In this document: piece by piece, positions 9,197-18,188 of the stretch
How the letters are laid out: every line of letters starts with the position of its first letter
Numbering within the stretch: the first letter of the stretch is position 1
Assembly: GCF_003261175.1 (NCBI RefSeq)
Contig: NZ_QLNP01000099.1
Location: 1 to 64,000, forward strand
Source: Arthrobacter globiformis
Lineage (GTDB): Bacteria; Actinomycetota; Actinomycetes; Actinomycetales; Micrococcaceae
Direction of reading: 5' to 3'
Length of the DNA: 64,000 nucleotides
The notes under the pieces: model-generated
The model's database searches: none
Seen by the model: only the letters and a program-made list of their open reading frames with translations
What the model was told of the DNA's origin: nothing
Program-made: the position numbers and the translations under genes

Positions 9197-9412
9197 TTAC
9201 TCCGCCTCCGGGACGATGCCCGGAGACAGCGGGTAGCGCAGCAACGCCCCGATGCGTTCATCTCCTGGCATCGACTCCTTCGGCAGGAACCAGACGTCGG
9301 CGTCGGTCATAGCGGCCGCCCGCAGCAGGACGGCCTCGGCCGGTGCCTTTCCCAAGACTGCGGCTCCCGTGGCCTGGTCCTTTACGCGCCGACACGTACG
9401 TAGCGGTAACAC
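9197..9412 (-). pseudogene. C-terminal fragment of an unrecognised gene
   Basis: The minus-strand frame ending at 9197 encodes roughly 50 residues with strongly coding third-position GC (LLRAAAMTDADVWFLPKESM and PGDERIGALLRYPLSPGI) but has no plausible start or upstream domain. It adjoins the SDR fragment on the other strand, so it looks like the tail of a gene whose front was lost when this region rearranged. The 400 bases before it (8791-9196) hold nothing I can support. Confidence 0.35.
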
Positions 9413-9454
9413 CCAGCCCTTTACCCGCTACCTCGCGGGCGCGACACTGGCTCG

Positions 9455-9595
9455 ATGAAGAACCATGAGTGGTGGCTCCTGATCGGTCGCACCGGGCGTC
9501 CCGAAGATGTGGCCTCAACGGTCGTTCATCTGATCGATAACGGGTACACCACCGGAACCGTCCATCATGTCGATGGTGGTGCTCGCCTTGTCTGA
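9455..9595 (+). pseudogene. C-terminal fragment of a short-chain dehydrogenase (SDR)
   Basis: The 46-codon frame ends with IGRTGRPEDVASTVVHLIDN followed by GYTTGTVHHVDGGARLV and a stop. That is the standard last 40 residues of classical SDR enzymes (GRPEDVA, then TG and VDGG before the C-terminus). The preceding Rossmann fold and Tyr-Lys active site are absent. The stop overlaps the beginning of the next SDR-type frame, so two unrelated genes appear fused here by deletion. Confidence 0.75.
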
Positions 9596-10586
9596 TCGGA
9601 CGCGTGGGAGTGTCCTGGTTACTGGGGTCGGCGGAGTAATCGGCCGACATGTGGCCCAGGAGTACGCTCGTGCGGGTTGGAAGGTTCGGGGGGTTAGCCG
9701 CCGTCACGGGGAGGGGGCTGGATGGGAGCATCTTCCGGTGGATCTGCTGGATGCGGAGGCCACCCAGTCCGCGTTCAGGGCAGCGGCCGAAACAACGCAT
9801 CTGGCGTTCGGGGCCTACATCGAGAAGCCGACCACGCAAGAGCTCTCCGACGTGAATGTCGCACTGCTCAGGCATACCTTGAACGGCCTGCACGTGGTCG
9901 GGGCCCCGCTGCGCCACGTGACCCTGTACCAGGGCGGCAAGGCTTACGGCGCACACCTCGGGTATTTCAACACACCGGCCAAGGAGAGCGATCCGCGGCT
10001 CATTCAGCCTAACTTCTACTACGACCAGGAAGACCTCCTGCGGCAGGTTGCACAGGAACGCGGCTTCGAGCTCACGGTTCTGCGTCCCGAGGGCGTCGTC
10101 GGCTACGCGGTCGGAAACCCGATGAACCTGCTCATGGTCATCGCCGTCTACGCGGCGATCAGCCGCGCCCTGGGTCAGCCCTTGCGCTTTCCGGGCACGG
10201 TCGCGGCCTACGATGCGCTGTATCAGGTGACTGATGCCGACCTACTGGCCCGGGCGACCATGTGGGCCGGATCTGAGCCGGCTGCCGCGGGCGAGATCTT
10301 CAATGTCACCAATGGCGACCAGTTCCGGTGGCGGCAACTCTGGCCAGCCTTGGCCAGGCACTTCGGCATGGACTACGCCGAGCCCCAGCAAGTGCTCTTG
10401 GCCGAAGCGATGCCGCTGCACCGGGGCGTTTGGGAGAAGCTCGTCGAACAGTACGGCCTCGTCCGCACACCTTTCGAGGACATTGCTGGCTGGGACTTCG
10501 GGGATTTCCTGTTCCGGTCGGAGTTTGACCGAGTCGACCCTGCAGGAAGTAGCCCGGGACATCGGGAAGGCGGGAGGCAGGGCTGA
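9567..10586 (+). pseudogene. PRISE-like SDR (epimerase family), C-terminally truncated
   Basis: An extended SDR related to progesterone 5-beta-reductase/iridoid synthase-like (PRISE) proteins. It has the NAD(P)-binding motif VLVTGVGGVIGRHVAQEYA, then LYQGGKAYG, NFYYDQEDLL (the Tyr region) and RPEGVVGYAVGN. The family continues well past WDFGDFLFRSEFD, but here the homology stops near 10529 and the frame ends in 19 unrelated residues. The N-terminal ATG at 9567 lies in DNA belonging to the upstream SDR fragment and lacks a ribosome site. About 320 family residues remain; activity is doubtful. Confidence 0.7.
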
Positions 10587-11169
10587 GACCGCCGTGGTCG
10601 ACGCCCTCAATGAAGAGCAGGTGGATGCCTTTGTGGACGGGGTGGCGAGGAAAAGCGAGTCGATCGATGTCTCCTTCAACGTGATCTCCTACGGCGACAT
10701 CCAGCAGCCGCTGATGGAGATTGATGTTGATGACTTCACCTTTCCGATCACCGTGGCCACGCGCACCCACTTCCTCACCACCCGCGCGGCGGCCACCCAC
10801 ATGATCAAGCAAGGCTCCGGCGTCGTACTGATGTTCGGCGGTTCCGGACCGCAGACGCTCCCCGGGCTGGGCGGGTTCAAGGTTGCCCTGGATGCGATGG
10901 AGGGACTGCGCCGGCAGTGGGCGATTGAATTGGGCCCGCACGGCGTGCGTGTGGTCACCATGGTGACCAGCGGAATCATCGAGACCATCCCCCGGCAGGC
11001 CGAAGGCCGCGCGGAGATCGAGGAGGGAATCAAGAAGGCCTCGCTCCTGAACCGCACCACCACACTGGAGGATGTCGGGAGCACGGCATGGTTCATAGCC
11101 TCGGACAAGGCGGCGGCCATCACAAACGCCACGGTCAACATCTCCAGCGGGGCGATCCCGGACTACTAG
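10537..11169 (+). pseudogene. SDR-family oxidoreductase lacking its N-terminus
   Basis: In a different frame from the preceding gene, homology to a classical SDR begins abruptly at TLQEVARDIGKAGGRAETAV and runs to a normal C-terminus (AAAITNATVNISSGAIPDY). The first 35-45 residues, with the TGxxxGxG cofactor motif, are missing. The segment around GLGGFKVALDAMEGLRRQWA sits where the Tyr-Lys pair is expected in typical members. The junction with the PRISE-like gene falls within 10530-10537. Confidence 0.7.
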
Positions 11170-11425
11170 GACTACCTGTAGTTCCGCCTACTCCACGGCC
11201 GCCTTCACCCGCGTCGGCCACCCAGGGTGGCCGGATCCGCTGGCACCCCGGCAACGTCGAGCACGCCCCACCCCGATGAAACATCGCCATTCTAGGACGC
11301 GGATGGGGCCCGACGAGCGGACTGGGACCGCCGGCCGGGATCTGCCAGCGGTGCGGTGGGAGCCACACCCGAATCTGATAGCACAGGGGGTGTCGGGATC
11401 CCGGGGCGGGGGACAGAATGGGCCT

Positions 11426-12085
11426 ATGACGCGAATCGCAATCATCGGCGGCCACGGCAAAGTGGCCAGGGAACTCTCCAAGGTCCTGGCTGCGGACGGG
11501 CAGGAGGTCACTGCCATCTTCCGGAACCCCGCACACGCGTACGACGTCGAGGCAACCGGCGCCACCCCTGTCGTCCTGGACGTGGAGAACGCGACGACGG
11601 CGGAAATTGCCGAGGCGCTCCTGGGTCACGACGCCGTCGTATGGTCGGCCGGTGCCGGCGGCGGAAACCCTGCGAGGACCTACGCTGTGGACCGTGACGC
11701 CGCGATCCGCTCGATGGACGCTGCGGCGCAGTCCGGGGTCAGCCGCTACGTTATGGTGTCCTATCTTGGAGCCGGACCGGATCACGGAGTGCCCGTGGAC
11801 GACCCCTTCTTCCACTACGCGGAGGCCAAGGCAGCCGCTGACTCCTACCTGCGCGGCACCAGCCTGGACTGGACCATCCTGGGCCCCGGCGCGCTCACGG
11901 ACAAGCCGGGCAGCGGCCTGATAGACGTCCACGTCAACGGGCCGTGGCAGGCTGCCGAGACCGCCCGCGCCAACGTCGCCCTCGTCGCTGCCGCCGTGTT
12001 GGAGCTGCCCGCCGCGATCCGCCGGACCATCGGGTTTCGGGACGGAAGCGAGCCCATCGCCGCAGCCCTGGCAGCGGTGGCGTAG
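11426..12085 (+). CDS. NAD(P)H-binding protein (atypical SDR, NmrA/YwnB-like)
   Basis: A 219-residue Rossmann-fold protein: MTRIAIIGGHGKVARELSKV is the glycine-rich dinucleotide motif, followed by VVWSAGAGGG, SRYVMVSYLGAG and a C-terminal GFRDGSEPIAAAL. It resembles small atypical SDRs without the canonical Tyr-Lys pair, often annotated as NAD(P)-dependent reductases or regulators. The ATG at 11426 starts exactly at the Rossmann strand; the longer in-frame extension has no family support. It seems intact despite the broken SDR genes beside it. Confidence 0.82.
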   Translation: MTRIAIIGGHGKVARELSKVLAADGQEVTAIFRNPAHAYDVEATGATPVVLDVENATTAEIAEALLGHDAVVWSAGAGGGNPARTYAVDRDAAIRSMDAAAQSGVSRYVMVSYLGAGPDHGVPVDDPFFHYAEAKAAADSYLRGTSLDWTILGPGALTDKPGSGLIDVHVNGPWQAAETARANVALVAAAVLELPAAIRRTIGFRDGSEPIAAALAAVA

Positions 12086-12599
12086 CCCCAAGCCGGGGAA
12101 ATTGGGCACATGGAGCAGTTGGCACTCATGATCGAGGTCCTGCTCGCGACGGCGTCGCTGGAACCGCCACCACAACCCCATGGAGTCCGGGGAGAACGGC
12201 CGCGGTCGCCTCGATCCGCGTCCGCTCGGTATCGTCCGAGCCCACGGTAGCCTCGCGGCCGGCCCGGTCCAAGACTTTCACCGTGACCTCAGGAGCCGCG
12301 CGGCGTCGATCCCGGACGTCGGCCACTATCGTGTCCTGCTCCGGCGGAGTAGATTGAAGGAACACCCCGCTGCCGGACCGGGTCACAGTCCTTGAAGTCA
12401 CTGGCACGGCCTGACCATCCGGCAGGTCAACCGGTGGGCCACTTGGGCCTCTGGCGGAAGCGTGCCATGGCCGGGCGGTCGGCTGATTCGTCTGTTCGGG
12501 AAGCAACGGGGGCGGGGCCGGTCCGCTGTGCCTGTTCCGTGAAACACGGGACGCAGTGCACCCCACTACGGGAACGGGCATCTTCTGACGGGAGTCACG
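12086..12599. other. Unresolved stretch of about 510 bases
   Basis: No gene is recognised. The minus frame from about 12350 to 12126 has coding-like third positions (VTVKVLDRAGREATVGSDD) but neither a start with a ribosome site nor a known domain, so it may be another gene remnant. Confidence 0.35.
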
Positions 12600-13433
12600 A
12601 TGCGCGAAATACTTCTTCCGTCCGGTGAAGCTGTCCCGGTGCTCGGGATCGGAACGTGGGGGATGGGGGAGTACCCCGGCAACGCCGCGCGCGAGACGGC
12701 GGCGATCCAGATGGCCCTGGACCTGGGGATGTCCGTGGTTGATACCGCCGAAATGTATGGCAACGGCGCCGCCGAGGAACTCGTCGGCAGGGCGCTGTCA
12801 GCTCGCCGCGACGAAGCGTTCCTGGTCACCAAGGTCCTGCCGCATCACGCCACTCTGCGCGGAACCATCGCCGCTTGCGACGGCAGCCTGCGTCGCCTTG
12901 GAACGGACAGCATCGACCTGTATCTGTTGCATTGGCGGGGCCCTGTTCCGTTAGCGGAAACGCTCGAAGCCTTCGAATACCTGCAGCGCGCCGGAAAGAT
13001 CCGGCACTGGGGCGTTAGCAACCTGGACCTGGCGGACTTGGAAGACCTAATGCGTCTGCCCGGCGGACAGAAGGTCGAGACCGACCAGGTGCTGTACAAC
13101 CTGACCCGCCGGGGCGTCGAGTTCGATCTGCTGCCACGGTGCCTCGCGAGGGGCATCCCTGTGATGGCGTACTCGCCTCTGGAGCAGGGCCGACTGCTGG
13201 ACGATCCCGTGCTGGTCCGCATCGCAACCGAACACGGTGCCAGCCCCGCGCAGATCGCCCTCGCTTGGGTGCTCAGGCAACCGCCCGTCCTGGCGATTCC
13301 GAAAACCTCAAGCCCACACCATGTCCAGGAATGCCACCGCGCCCTCGACGTTCGGCTTACGCCCCGCGACCTGGCCGACCTGGATCGTGCCCATCCCCCG
13401 CCCACCCACAAACGCGTGCTCGAGGTGATCTAG
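12600..13433 (+). CDS. Aldo/keto reductase
   Basis: A TIM-barrel NADPH-dependent reductase of 277 residues. The catalytic tetrad can be read as Asp in VVDTAEMYGNG, the Tyr four residues later, Lys in FLVTKVLPHH and His in DLYLLHWRG. The C-terminal cofactor segment is present (LAIPKTSSPHHVQECHRAL). GGGAG stands five bases before the ATG. The C-terminus is slightly short but complete. Substrate unknown. It sits between broken genes yet shows no damage itself. Confidence 0.9.
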   Translation: MREILLPSGEAVPVLGIGTWGMGEYPGNAARETAAIQMALDLGMSVVDTAEMYGNGAAEELVGRALSARRDEAFLVTKVLPHHATLRGTIAACDGSLRRLGTDSIDLYLLHWRGPVPLAETLEAFEYLQRAGKIRHWGVSNLDLADLEDLMRLPGGQKVETDQVLYNLTRRGVEFDLLPRCLARGIPVMAYSPLEQGRLLDDPVLVRIATEHGASPAQIALAWVLRQPPVLAIPKTSSPHHVQECHRALDVRLTPRDLADLDRAHPPPTHKRVLEVI

Positions 13434-13502
13434 GCGACCTTCTCGGAACTGCATTCCAGGACCACATGCCCATTTATCCACACCACGTCAAGAGAACAAG
13501 CC

Positions 13503-13856
13503 ATGGACCTCGTGTGCTTACCTCAGTTCAAACAATTCTTCCGTCAAGCGGCCAGCCTGGATATCGACAAGGAAGACCTCCGGCGCTTTTACGACTTCGT
13601 CGGCGACAGAACATACAAACTGCTTGTGCCGGCGGAAGCCACGGCCAAGGCAAACGGCCGCGACCTTATCGAGCCGCACGACCTGCCCATCACCAAGGGC
13701 CTGCAGGAGTGCGAGGAGACAAAAGAGCGGCTCCCGCAGGTCTCCGGCGGCCTCGTGTCGCCTTGGCGCGCTGCTTCCGCCTCCTCGACGACAAGGTTAA
13801 AACCCCAAACGACCCACTGGGATAAGGCCGAACAGGTATCTGGGCTCCTGCTGTAA
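13503..13856 (+). pseudogene. DUF1931 (histone-fold) family gene with deletion and two frameshifts
   Basis: The start is a clear DUF1931 protein: FKQFFRQAASLDIDKEDLRR, AEATAKANGRDLIEPHDLPI, TKGLQE. Family members then continue for another 85 or so residues. Here about 40 codons are missing after LQEC, joining it to EETKERLPQVSGGL. After that the matching residues VALARCFRLLDDKVKT lie in another frame, and QTTHWDKAEQ...LLL returns to the first frame. The family alignment implies one base lost near 13757 and two near 13806. The open frame of 117 residues is a by-product; the histone-like protein is not made correctly. Confidence 0.8.
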
Positions 13857-14045
13857 AGGGGCCGCTTCCTGGCATCCTGAGCGACGAAGACAGTGACCGG
13901 GACTCGGTTCGCGCTGCCCAAACGGACCTGGACGCTGCCGACACAGTTCCGCTCGCGATCGCTGTCGCGCTGGTTGTTGCGACGATGGCGACCGCCAAAA
14001 AATGACCCTAGGCGCCCAGACCAGGGCCTGCTCACGTCCGTAGGC

Positions 14046-14231
14046 CTATGCGTTGGCAGGCTCGGGGCCTTCGTGGCCGTCGCTGCGCTCTCGGGCACCG
14101 CTGGAAGGGCAGACGTCGATCAACGACGTGCTCGGCGAGGGGTCGGCGCCGGTACCATTCGGCTGGTTCTGCCGATCCACGTCCAGCTTCTGGCTGGCCA
14201 GATCCGCCGCCTTATCGTCCCCTAAGAGCAC
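14046..14231 (-). CDS. Possible small hypothetical protein downstream of the RBBP9-like gene
   Basis: A 61-codon frame beginning GTG at 14231, in frame with and just after the stop of the preceding hydrolase gene. Codon third positions look coding and the product is hydrophilic (DDKAADLASQKLDVDRQNQP). No ribosome site or domain is recognised. It could be an independent small gene, a former extension of the hydrolase, or chance. The rest of 13857-14267 shows nothing supportable. Confidence 0.25.
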   Translation of the reverse strand: MLLGDDKAADLASQKLDVDRQNQPNGTGADPSPSTSLIDVCPSSGARERSDGHEGPEPANA

Positions 14232-14267
14232 CGCCTGGAATAGGCCGGGGACTACTTCAAGGGTGCC

Positions 14268-14897
14268 CTACGTGTACCGGATCGCGCCAAGCAGTGCCGG
14301 CAGCCTTGTGACGCCGTCGTCCTCCGTGAAGTGTCCTGCATGCGGGTGGACCTGCAGCCGTGCGTCCAGGCGCCTGGCGAGGTCATCGGATGCTTCCGGC
14401 GGCACGAAAGGATCCGTCTCGGAGCGGAGTACTGTTCGTTCCCTAATGCTTGTTGCTACCCGTTCAACGTCAACGTCAGTTGCGAGGAAGCCATCGAGTT
14501 CCGGCAGTGCTTCCAGTGGTTCGGTGAAGCCTGCCACCAATACAAGACCGCCCAGTTCCCATGGCTCCGGCAGCGTCGCGAGTACGCGTAGGACCGTGAC
14601 GACACCGAGGGAATGTGCCACAACTACCGTTGTCGCATCGGGCACTCCCAGTGCCGCGCTGACAGCGCTCTGCCATGCTGCCTTGGCAGGAGCGTCCGGG
14701 TCGGGGAGAGGCACGACTGTGACTGCTATGCCTTGAGCCTCGAGGACGCTTTGAAGCCATGGGAACCAGTTTGCATCCGGCGAAGACTCGTACCCGTGCA
14801 CGATGACGACGCGCTTGACAGATCGAACTGGTATCTTGCTGGCTGTTTCGGTCACAGGCACAGACTGTATCGGGGTCAGAGGTGCCTCGCCGGTCAT
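14268..14897 (-). CDS. RBBP9/YdeN-family serine hydrolase
   Basis: A small alpha/beta hydrolase of about 209 residues. VVIVHGYESSPDANWFPWL is the characteristic N-terminal strand of this family. The nucleophile elbow is VVVAHSLG, the acid is probably in SETDPFVPP, and the catalytic His is in HPHAGHFTEDDG. These proteins are small cytosolic esterases of uncertain substrate. The start is uncertain: ATG 14897 is used here, although the family usually begins only a few residues before VKRVVIVHG, so a later start is possible. Confidence 0.82.
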   Translation of the reverse strand: MTGEAPLTPIQSVPVTETASKIPVRSVKRVVIVHGYESSPDANWFPWLQSVLEAQGIAVTVVPLPDPDAPAKAAWQSAVSAALGVPDATTVVVAHSLGVVTVLRVLATLPEPWELGGLVLVAGFTEPLEALPELDGFLATDVDVERVATSIRERTVLRSETDPFVPPEASDDLARRLDARLQVHPHAGHFTEDDGVTRLPALLGAIRYT

Positions 14898-14982
14898 GCG
14901 TGGGCGGCTAAACTCGACGTACGACTGCCCCCCGGCCACGGCGGGCCGATTTCGGTCGGGCTTGGCGGCATCAGGTCTGCCA

Positions 14983-15480
14983 TCAGGAGGCGGGGTCCCG
15001 GTTCTCGCTGTTGATGAAAACCTGCACCGCCACGACGTGGGCTTCTGTCAGGCCCTCCTCGGGGTCCGGCTTCTCCAGCAGGACGGGTTGGTGGTACTGG
15101 TGCGCCCAGTCGTGCACGTCCGTCCCTAGTGCGTCGTCGACCCACACAACGGCGTCCCAATCCGCGGCGCTTTCGGCCTCCATTTTGTTCAACCACCTGG
15201 CTACCGACCCCAGCTTTGGCGTCTGTTGGCCCTCATCGTCCGGCACTGGTGCGATCGCCACCCGCAGCGGGCTCACCTCAAGCATCAGCTGCGCTTCGAG
15301 ACCGTCCAGAACATCTTCAGGTGATGTCGAGACCCAAGCGATCCTCCCTTTGGTGGCGAGCCGCCGCACCAGGGCAACCTTCAAATCCGAGAGATGGGCA
15401 TTCGCACCATGAGAATTGTCATCCGGCTGAAGCTTTGGGTTGAGCACACCGTTGACGTCCAGGAGGATGATTGGCTTCAT
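14983..15480 (-). CDS. HAD-like domain protein
   Basis: A 165-residue protein whose first residues MKPIILLDVNGVLNP match HAD motif I (DxDGVLN in many phosphatases). Here the second Asp is Asn, which usually weakens or removes phosphatase activity. WVSTSPEDVL corresponds to motif II (Ser/Thr) and VVWVDDALG to motif IV. It resembles the small HAD domains known from Swiss Army Knife RNA-repair proteins. A TATCGT hexamer ends seven bases before the ATG and no ribosome site is seen, so the message may be leaderless. Confidence 0.75.
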   Translation of the reverse strand: MKPIILLDVNGVLNPKLQPDDNSHGANAHLSDLKVALVRRLATKGRIAWVSTSPEDVLDGLEAQLMLEVSPLRVAIAPVPDDEGQQTPKLGSVARWLNKMEAESAADWDAVVWVDDALGTDVHDWAHQYHQPVLLEKPDPEEGLTEAHVVAVQVFINSENRDPAS

Positions 15481-15884
15481 GACCGAGACGATAGTCCGTC
15501 TCCAAGCCGGACGGTAGCCGGCGCCCCTTTTCCCCGGGTCATCTCAGCAGGCACGGGCCCTGCCTTTTGATGCAAGAGCGACAAGTAACAGCGGCCGCCG
15601 GTGAAACCCTGGAGCAAGGGCTGTTAGCGGTCTTATGCAGCGTCCCCTTGTCCTCCATGGAACGTTGTACGGCCATTTGTGAGTCCTCGAGCACCTACGC
15701 CCCTAATACCCGTGTATGCCTTCCAGGTGACATCAGATGACTCTTGTCGGCCTGGCTCTGGCGGCTTTTCTCGCTGCCTATCGAAGATAAGGCGGCCGTG
15801 GTAACTTCTGCTTGGATTAGGAGTTCCTCATGCGATTGCCTTCCAATCCAGCTCCTGATCCTGCTTTCGAAAGCAGAGGCAACG
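15481..15884. other. Gene-free stretch, about 400 bases
   Basis: No frame in this interval is supported by a start, ribosome site or homology. It separates the divergently transcribed HAD-like gene and the small gene at 15885 and should contain their promoters. Confidence 0.45.
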
Positions 15885-16157
15885 ATGGCAACTCTATTGA
15901 TCTTCCATGAGGTCGACGATGTTGACCACTGGCTCAGCTCGCCGCGACGCCAGGAACTCTTCGGACCATTGGGAATGACAGTTCGAACCTTTGTGGACCC
16001 GGGCAAAACCAACCGCGTCGGGCTGATCGTCGAAGTCCCGGACTTGGACACGTTCCAGCGAATGATGGAGTCCGAGGCAGCGGCCGACGCCATGAAATTC
16101 GACGGCGTTCGCCCCGACACGATCCTGATGCTGGTCGAACCCGAGCCCAGCACCTGA
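15885..16157 (+). CDS. Small conserved-looking protein, ferredoxin-like fold suspected
   Basis: A 90-residue protein beginning MATLLIFHEVDDVDHWLSSP, with GAGG five bases upstream of the ATG. The pattern (N-terminal strand, helix with DVDHW, strand LIVEVPDLDTFQRMMES, final strand with TILMLVEP) looks like the dimeric alpha-beta barrel/ABM-type fold. That is inferred from pattern only. No neighbour suggests a pathway. Confidence 0.6.
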   Translation: MATLLIFHEVDDVDHWLSSPRRQELFGPLGMTVRTFVDPGKTNRVGLIVEVPDLDTFQRMMESEAAADAMKFDGVRPDTILMLVEPEPST

Positions 16158-16368
16158 CCCGGGGGCCTAGTGCCGGCGTGAACTCTGCGGCTCCGGCCGG
16201 GACGCCGAGGCAGAGTTGCGAAATACAGCACGAGTGCACGGGGGATCATTTGGAGTGCCGGGCCGGACCGGTGCCCATCTGGCTGGGCAAAACGAGAAGT
16301 GCCAGTTTCTCTCCTTCGCCGTTGATCCGTCGGTGCCGGGGCGTGCGGAGGGCACTGACGGTAGGTCT

Positions 16369-17148
16369 TCACAGGGTGGTGATCAGCCCGCCGTCGATGG
16401 TGAAGTTTGACCCTGTGGCATTGGCCACCTTGTCGCTGGCAAGGAACAGCACGACGTCGGCGATTTCGGATGGGCGGCTGAATCGTCCCGTCGCCGCGCC
16501 AGAAGTGGCTGCGGAGGCAACATCCGCGGGGGTGCGGCCGGTCGCCCGGGACACGGTGTCGGCCACACCGCCGCTGCCGAGCCACAAGTCTGTCTCGACG
16601 GGCCCCGGGCTGACGCAATTTACCCGAATGCCTTGGCGACCGTATTCCTTCGAGAGTGATTTGGCGAAGTTCCACAGGGCCGCTTTCGCTGCGCTGTAGT
16701 CGATGACGGCAGGATCCGGCAGGAATGCATTAACCGAAGTCACATTAACAATCGTGCCCCCGCCCGCCTGCAGCATTTTCGGAAGGGCAGCCCTGGTGAC
16801 GCGCATGGCGGCCAGGAAGTTCAGGTTCAAGGAAGCGGCTCAGTCATCATCGGAGATCTCCAGGAAGCCACTAATTCGGGTTTTGGCGGCGCCGACATTG
16901 TTCACCAGTATGTCGACCTTTGTCCCGGCCGCATCGACGAGTGCTTGGCCGGCGTCCGGCGCCGATAAGTCAACTGGGATGAACTTGAGCTGTCCGTTCC
17001 CCGAAAGTTCCCCCAACTCCGGGGAGGTGGATCTTGCACCGGCAATGACGGTGGCGCCTTCGGACAGGAGGGCCCGAACAATGGCCAGGCCGATTCCTTT
17101 ACTGGCGCCTGTAACGACGGCTACTTTGCCGTGAAGTCCGAGTTCCAT
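16369..17148 (-). pseudogene. SDR-family oxidoreductase interrupted by one in-frame TGA
   Basis: Both halves of a classical SDR are in the same frame. Residues 1-102 carry VVTGASKGIGLAIVRALL and DILVNNVGAA. After a TGA at 16840-16842 come LNLNFLAAMRVTRAALPKML, the active-site region VTSVNAFLPDPAVIDYSAAK and the C-terminal NATGSNFTIDGG. Without the TGA the protein would be 258 residues, exactly family size. The codon follows EISDDD, where SDRs usually have Trp (TGG), so a single G-to-A change explains it. No other damage is seen. It follows a deleted hydrolase gene by four bases. Confidence 0.82.
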
Positions 17149-17152
17149 GGCG

Positions 17153-17632
17153 CTAGCATCCCTTGCTGCTCAGCCACCGCAAGGTGACGTCGGCGACGTC
17201 GTCCCAACCCTTGTCAATGGTCAGGGAGTGTTCCCGACCCTCTAACTCGTGGTAGTCGGCGACGGATTTGGGATTGTCTGCATAGAGCTTGAATGTTTGC
17301 TCGACGACAATCCTCGGCGCGGTGTTGTCTTCGGTTCCGGAAGTCAGGACTAGCGGACCCCTCTCAGCTTTGTGGGTGTCGACGGCGGCTGGTGAATTCT
17401 GGAACAAGTCGGCGGCCGCGTCCTCAAGGAGCGGGCGCCCGGAACCGGGAATGGACCACCTCTTGAAGAGTTCGTTGCCCGCGGTTGCGCCATCGCCGGG
17501 CCAAGCTGGAGCGATTGCCGTACAGCCGTGAGAACGAAACTTCTCCAGCCAGGGATCGCAGGAGCTGCAATGGAGCCACAGGCTGTGGATGAACACGACT
17601 GGGTGGTTGTGGTTTGCAGGGGAGTCGGACAC
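17153..17632 (-). pseudogene. Alpha/beta hydrolase with large in-frame internal deletion
   Basis: The 159-codon frame starts at GTG 17632 (AAAGGGG eight bases upstream). It matches the front of an alpha/beta hydrolase (PVVFIHSLWLHCSSCDPWLE, APAWPGDG) and then jumps directly to the C-terminal third (FKRWSIPGSGRPLLEDAAAD, TSGTEDNTAP, and the His motif EGREHSLTIDKGW). About 100 residues of the usual fold are missing, including the GHSFGG nucleophile elbow. The oxyanion-region HG is also HS. The frame is open but no catalytic serine remains. Confidence 0.7.
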
Positions 17633-18188
17633 TGCGATAACCCCTTTCTGGACTAGAAACCGACTTCGTACATAGGGCGAGACCAAGAACGTTTAGGCAC
17701 AGTTTGCGCCGATGTTTCGGCCATGGCCAGAGTCGGGTAGTCCTTGCTTTCTTCGCCGCCTGGGCGAAGCCGATGGCAGCAGCCACAGCGCTCGTACGCT
17801 GCAGGGAAACGGCTCGCCGCCAGCACCCGATCACTGCCGGCATGGGCCCTCGACAGAAACGCAGCCGAGGTTCATTTGTCCCTACGGGGATCCGGCGACG
17901 CTGACAGAGGTGCGTGAAATGGGACCTTAGAATTGCTGCCTTGACCGAACAGGCCACAGCTCACTGCCCGCGTGGAAGCAGCACGATCGGGCACAACGCG
18001 GGGGTCGCTCGCTACCACTGGTACCCCATTGCCAAGCGTGTTCGTGATATGGGTGAGCTGTTCACAAGGGCTCCCGCCGTCGAGCCCTTGGGCGTGCTCG
18101 CGCACACCCCCCCTATGTGGGCGATCCCTTGAGCGCCCAGGTAGTCGGAGCGGCGTCACGATATCGGACGCGGGCCCAATCTTTGTCT

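Noticed and set aside
12126-12581. A 151-codon minus-strand open frame with coding-like third positions
   Set aside because: No ribosome site, no recognisable domain, and high GC creates many long frames; kept only as an unresolved stretch.
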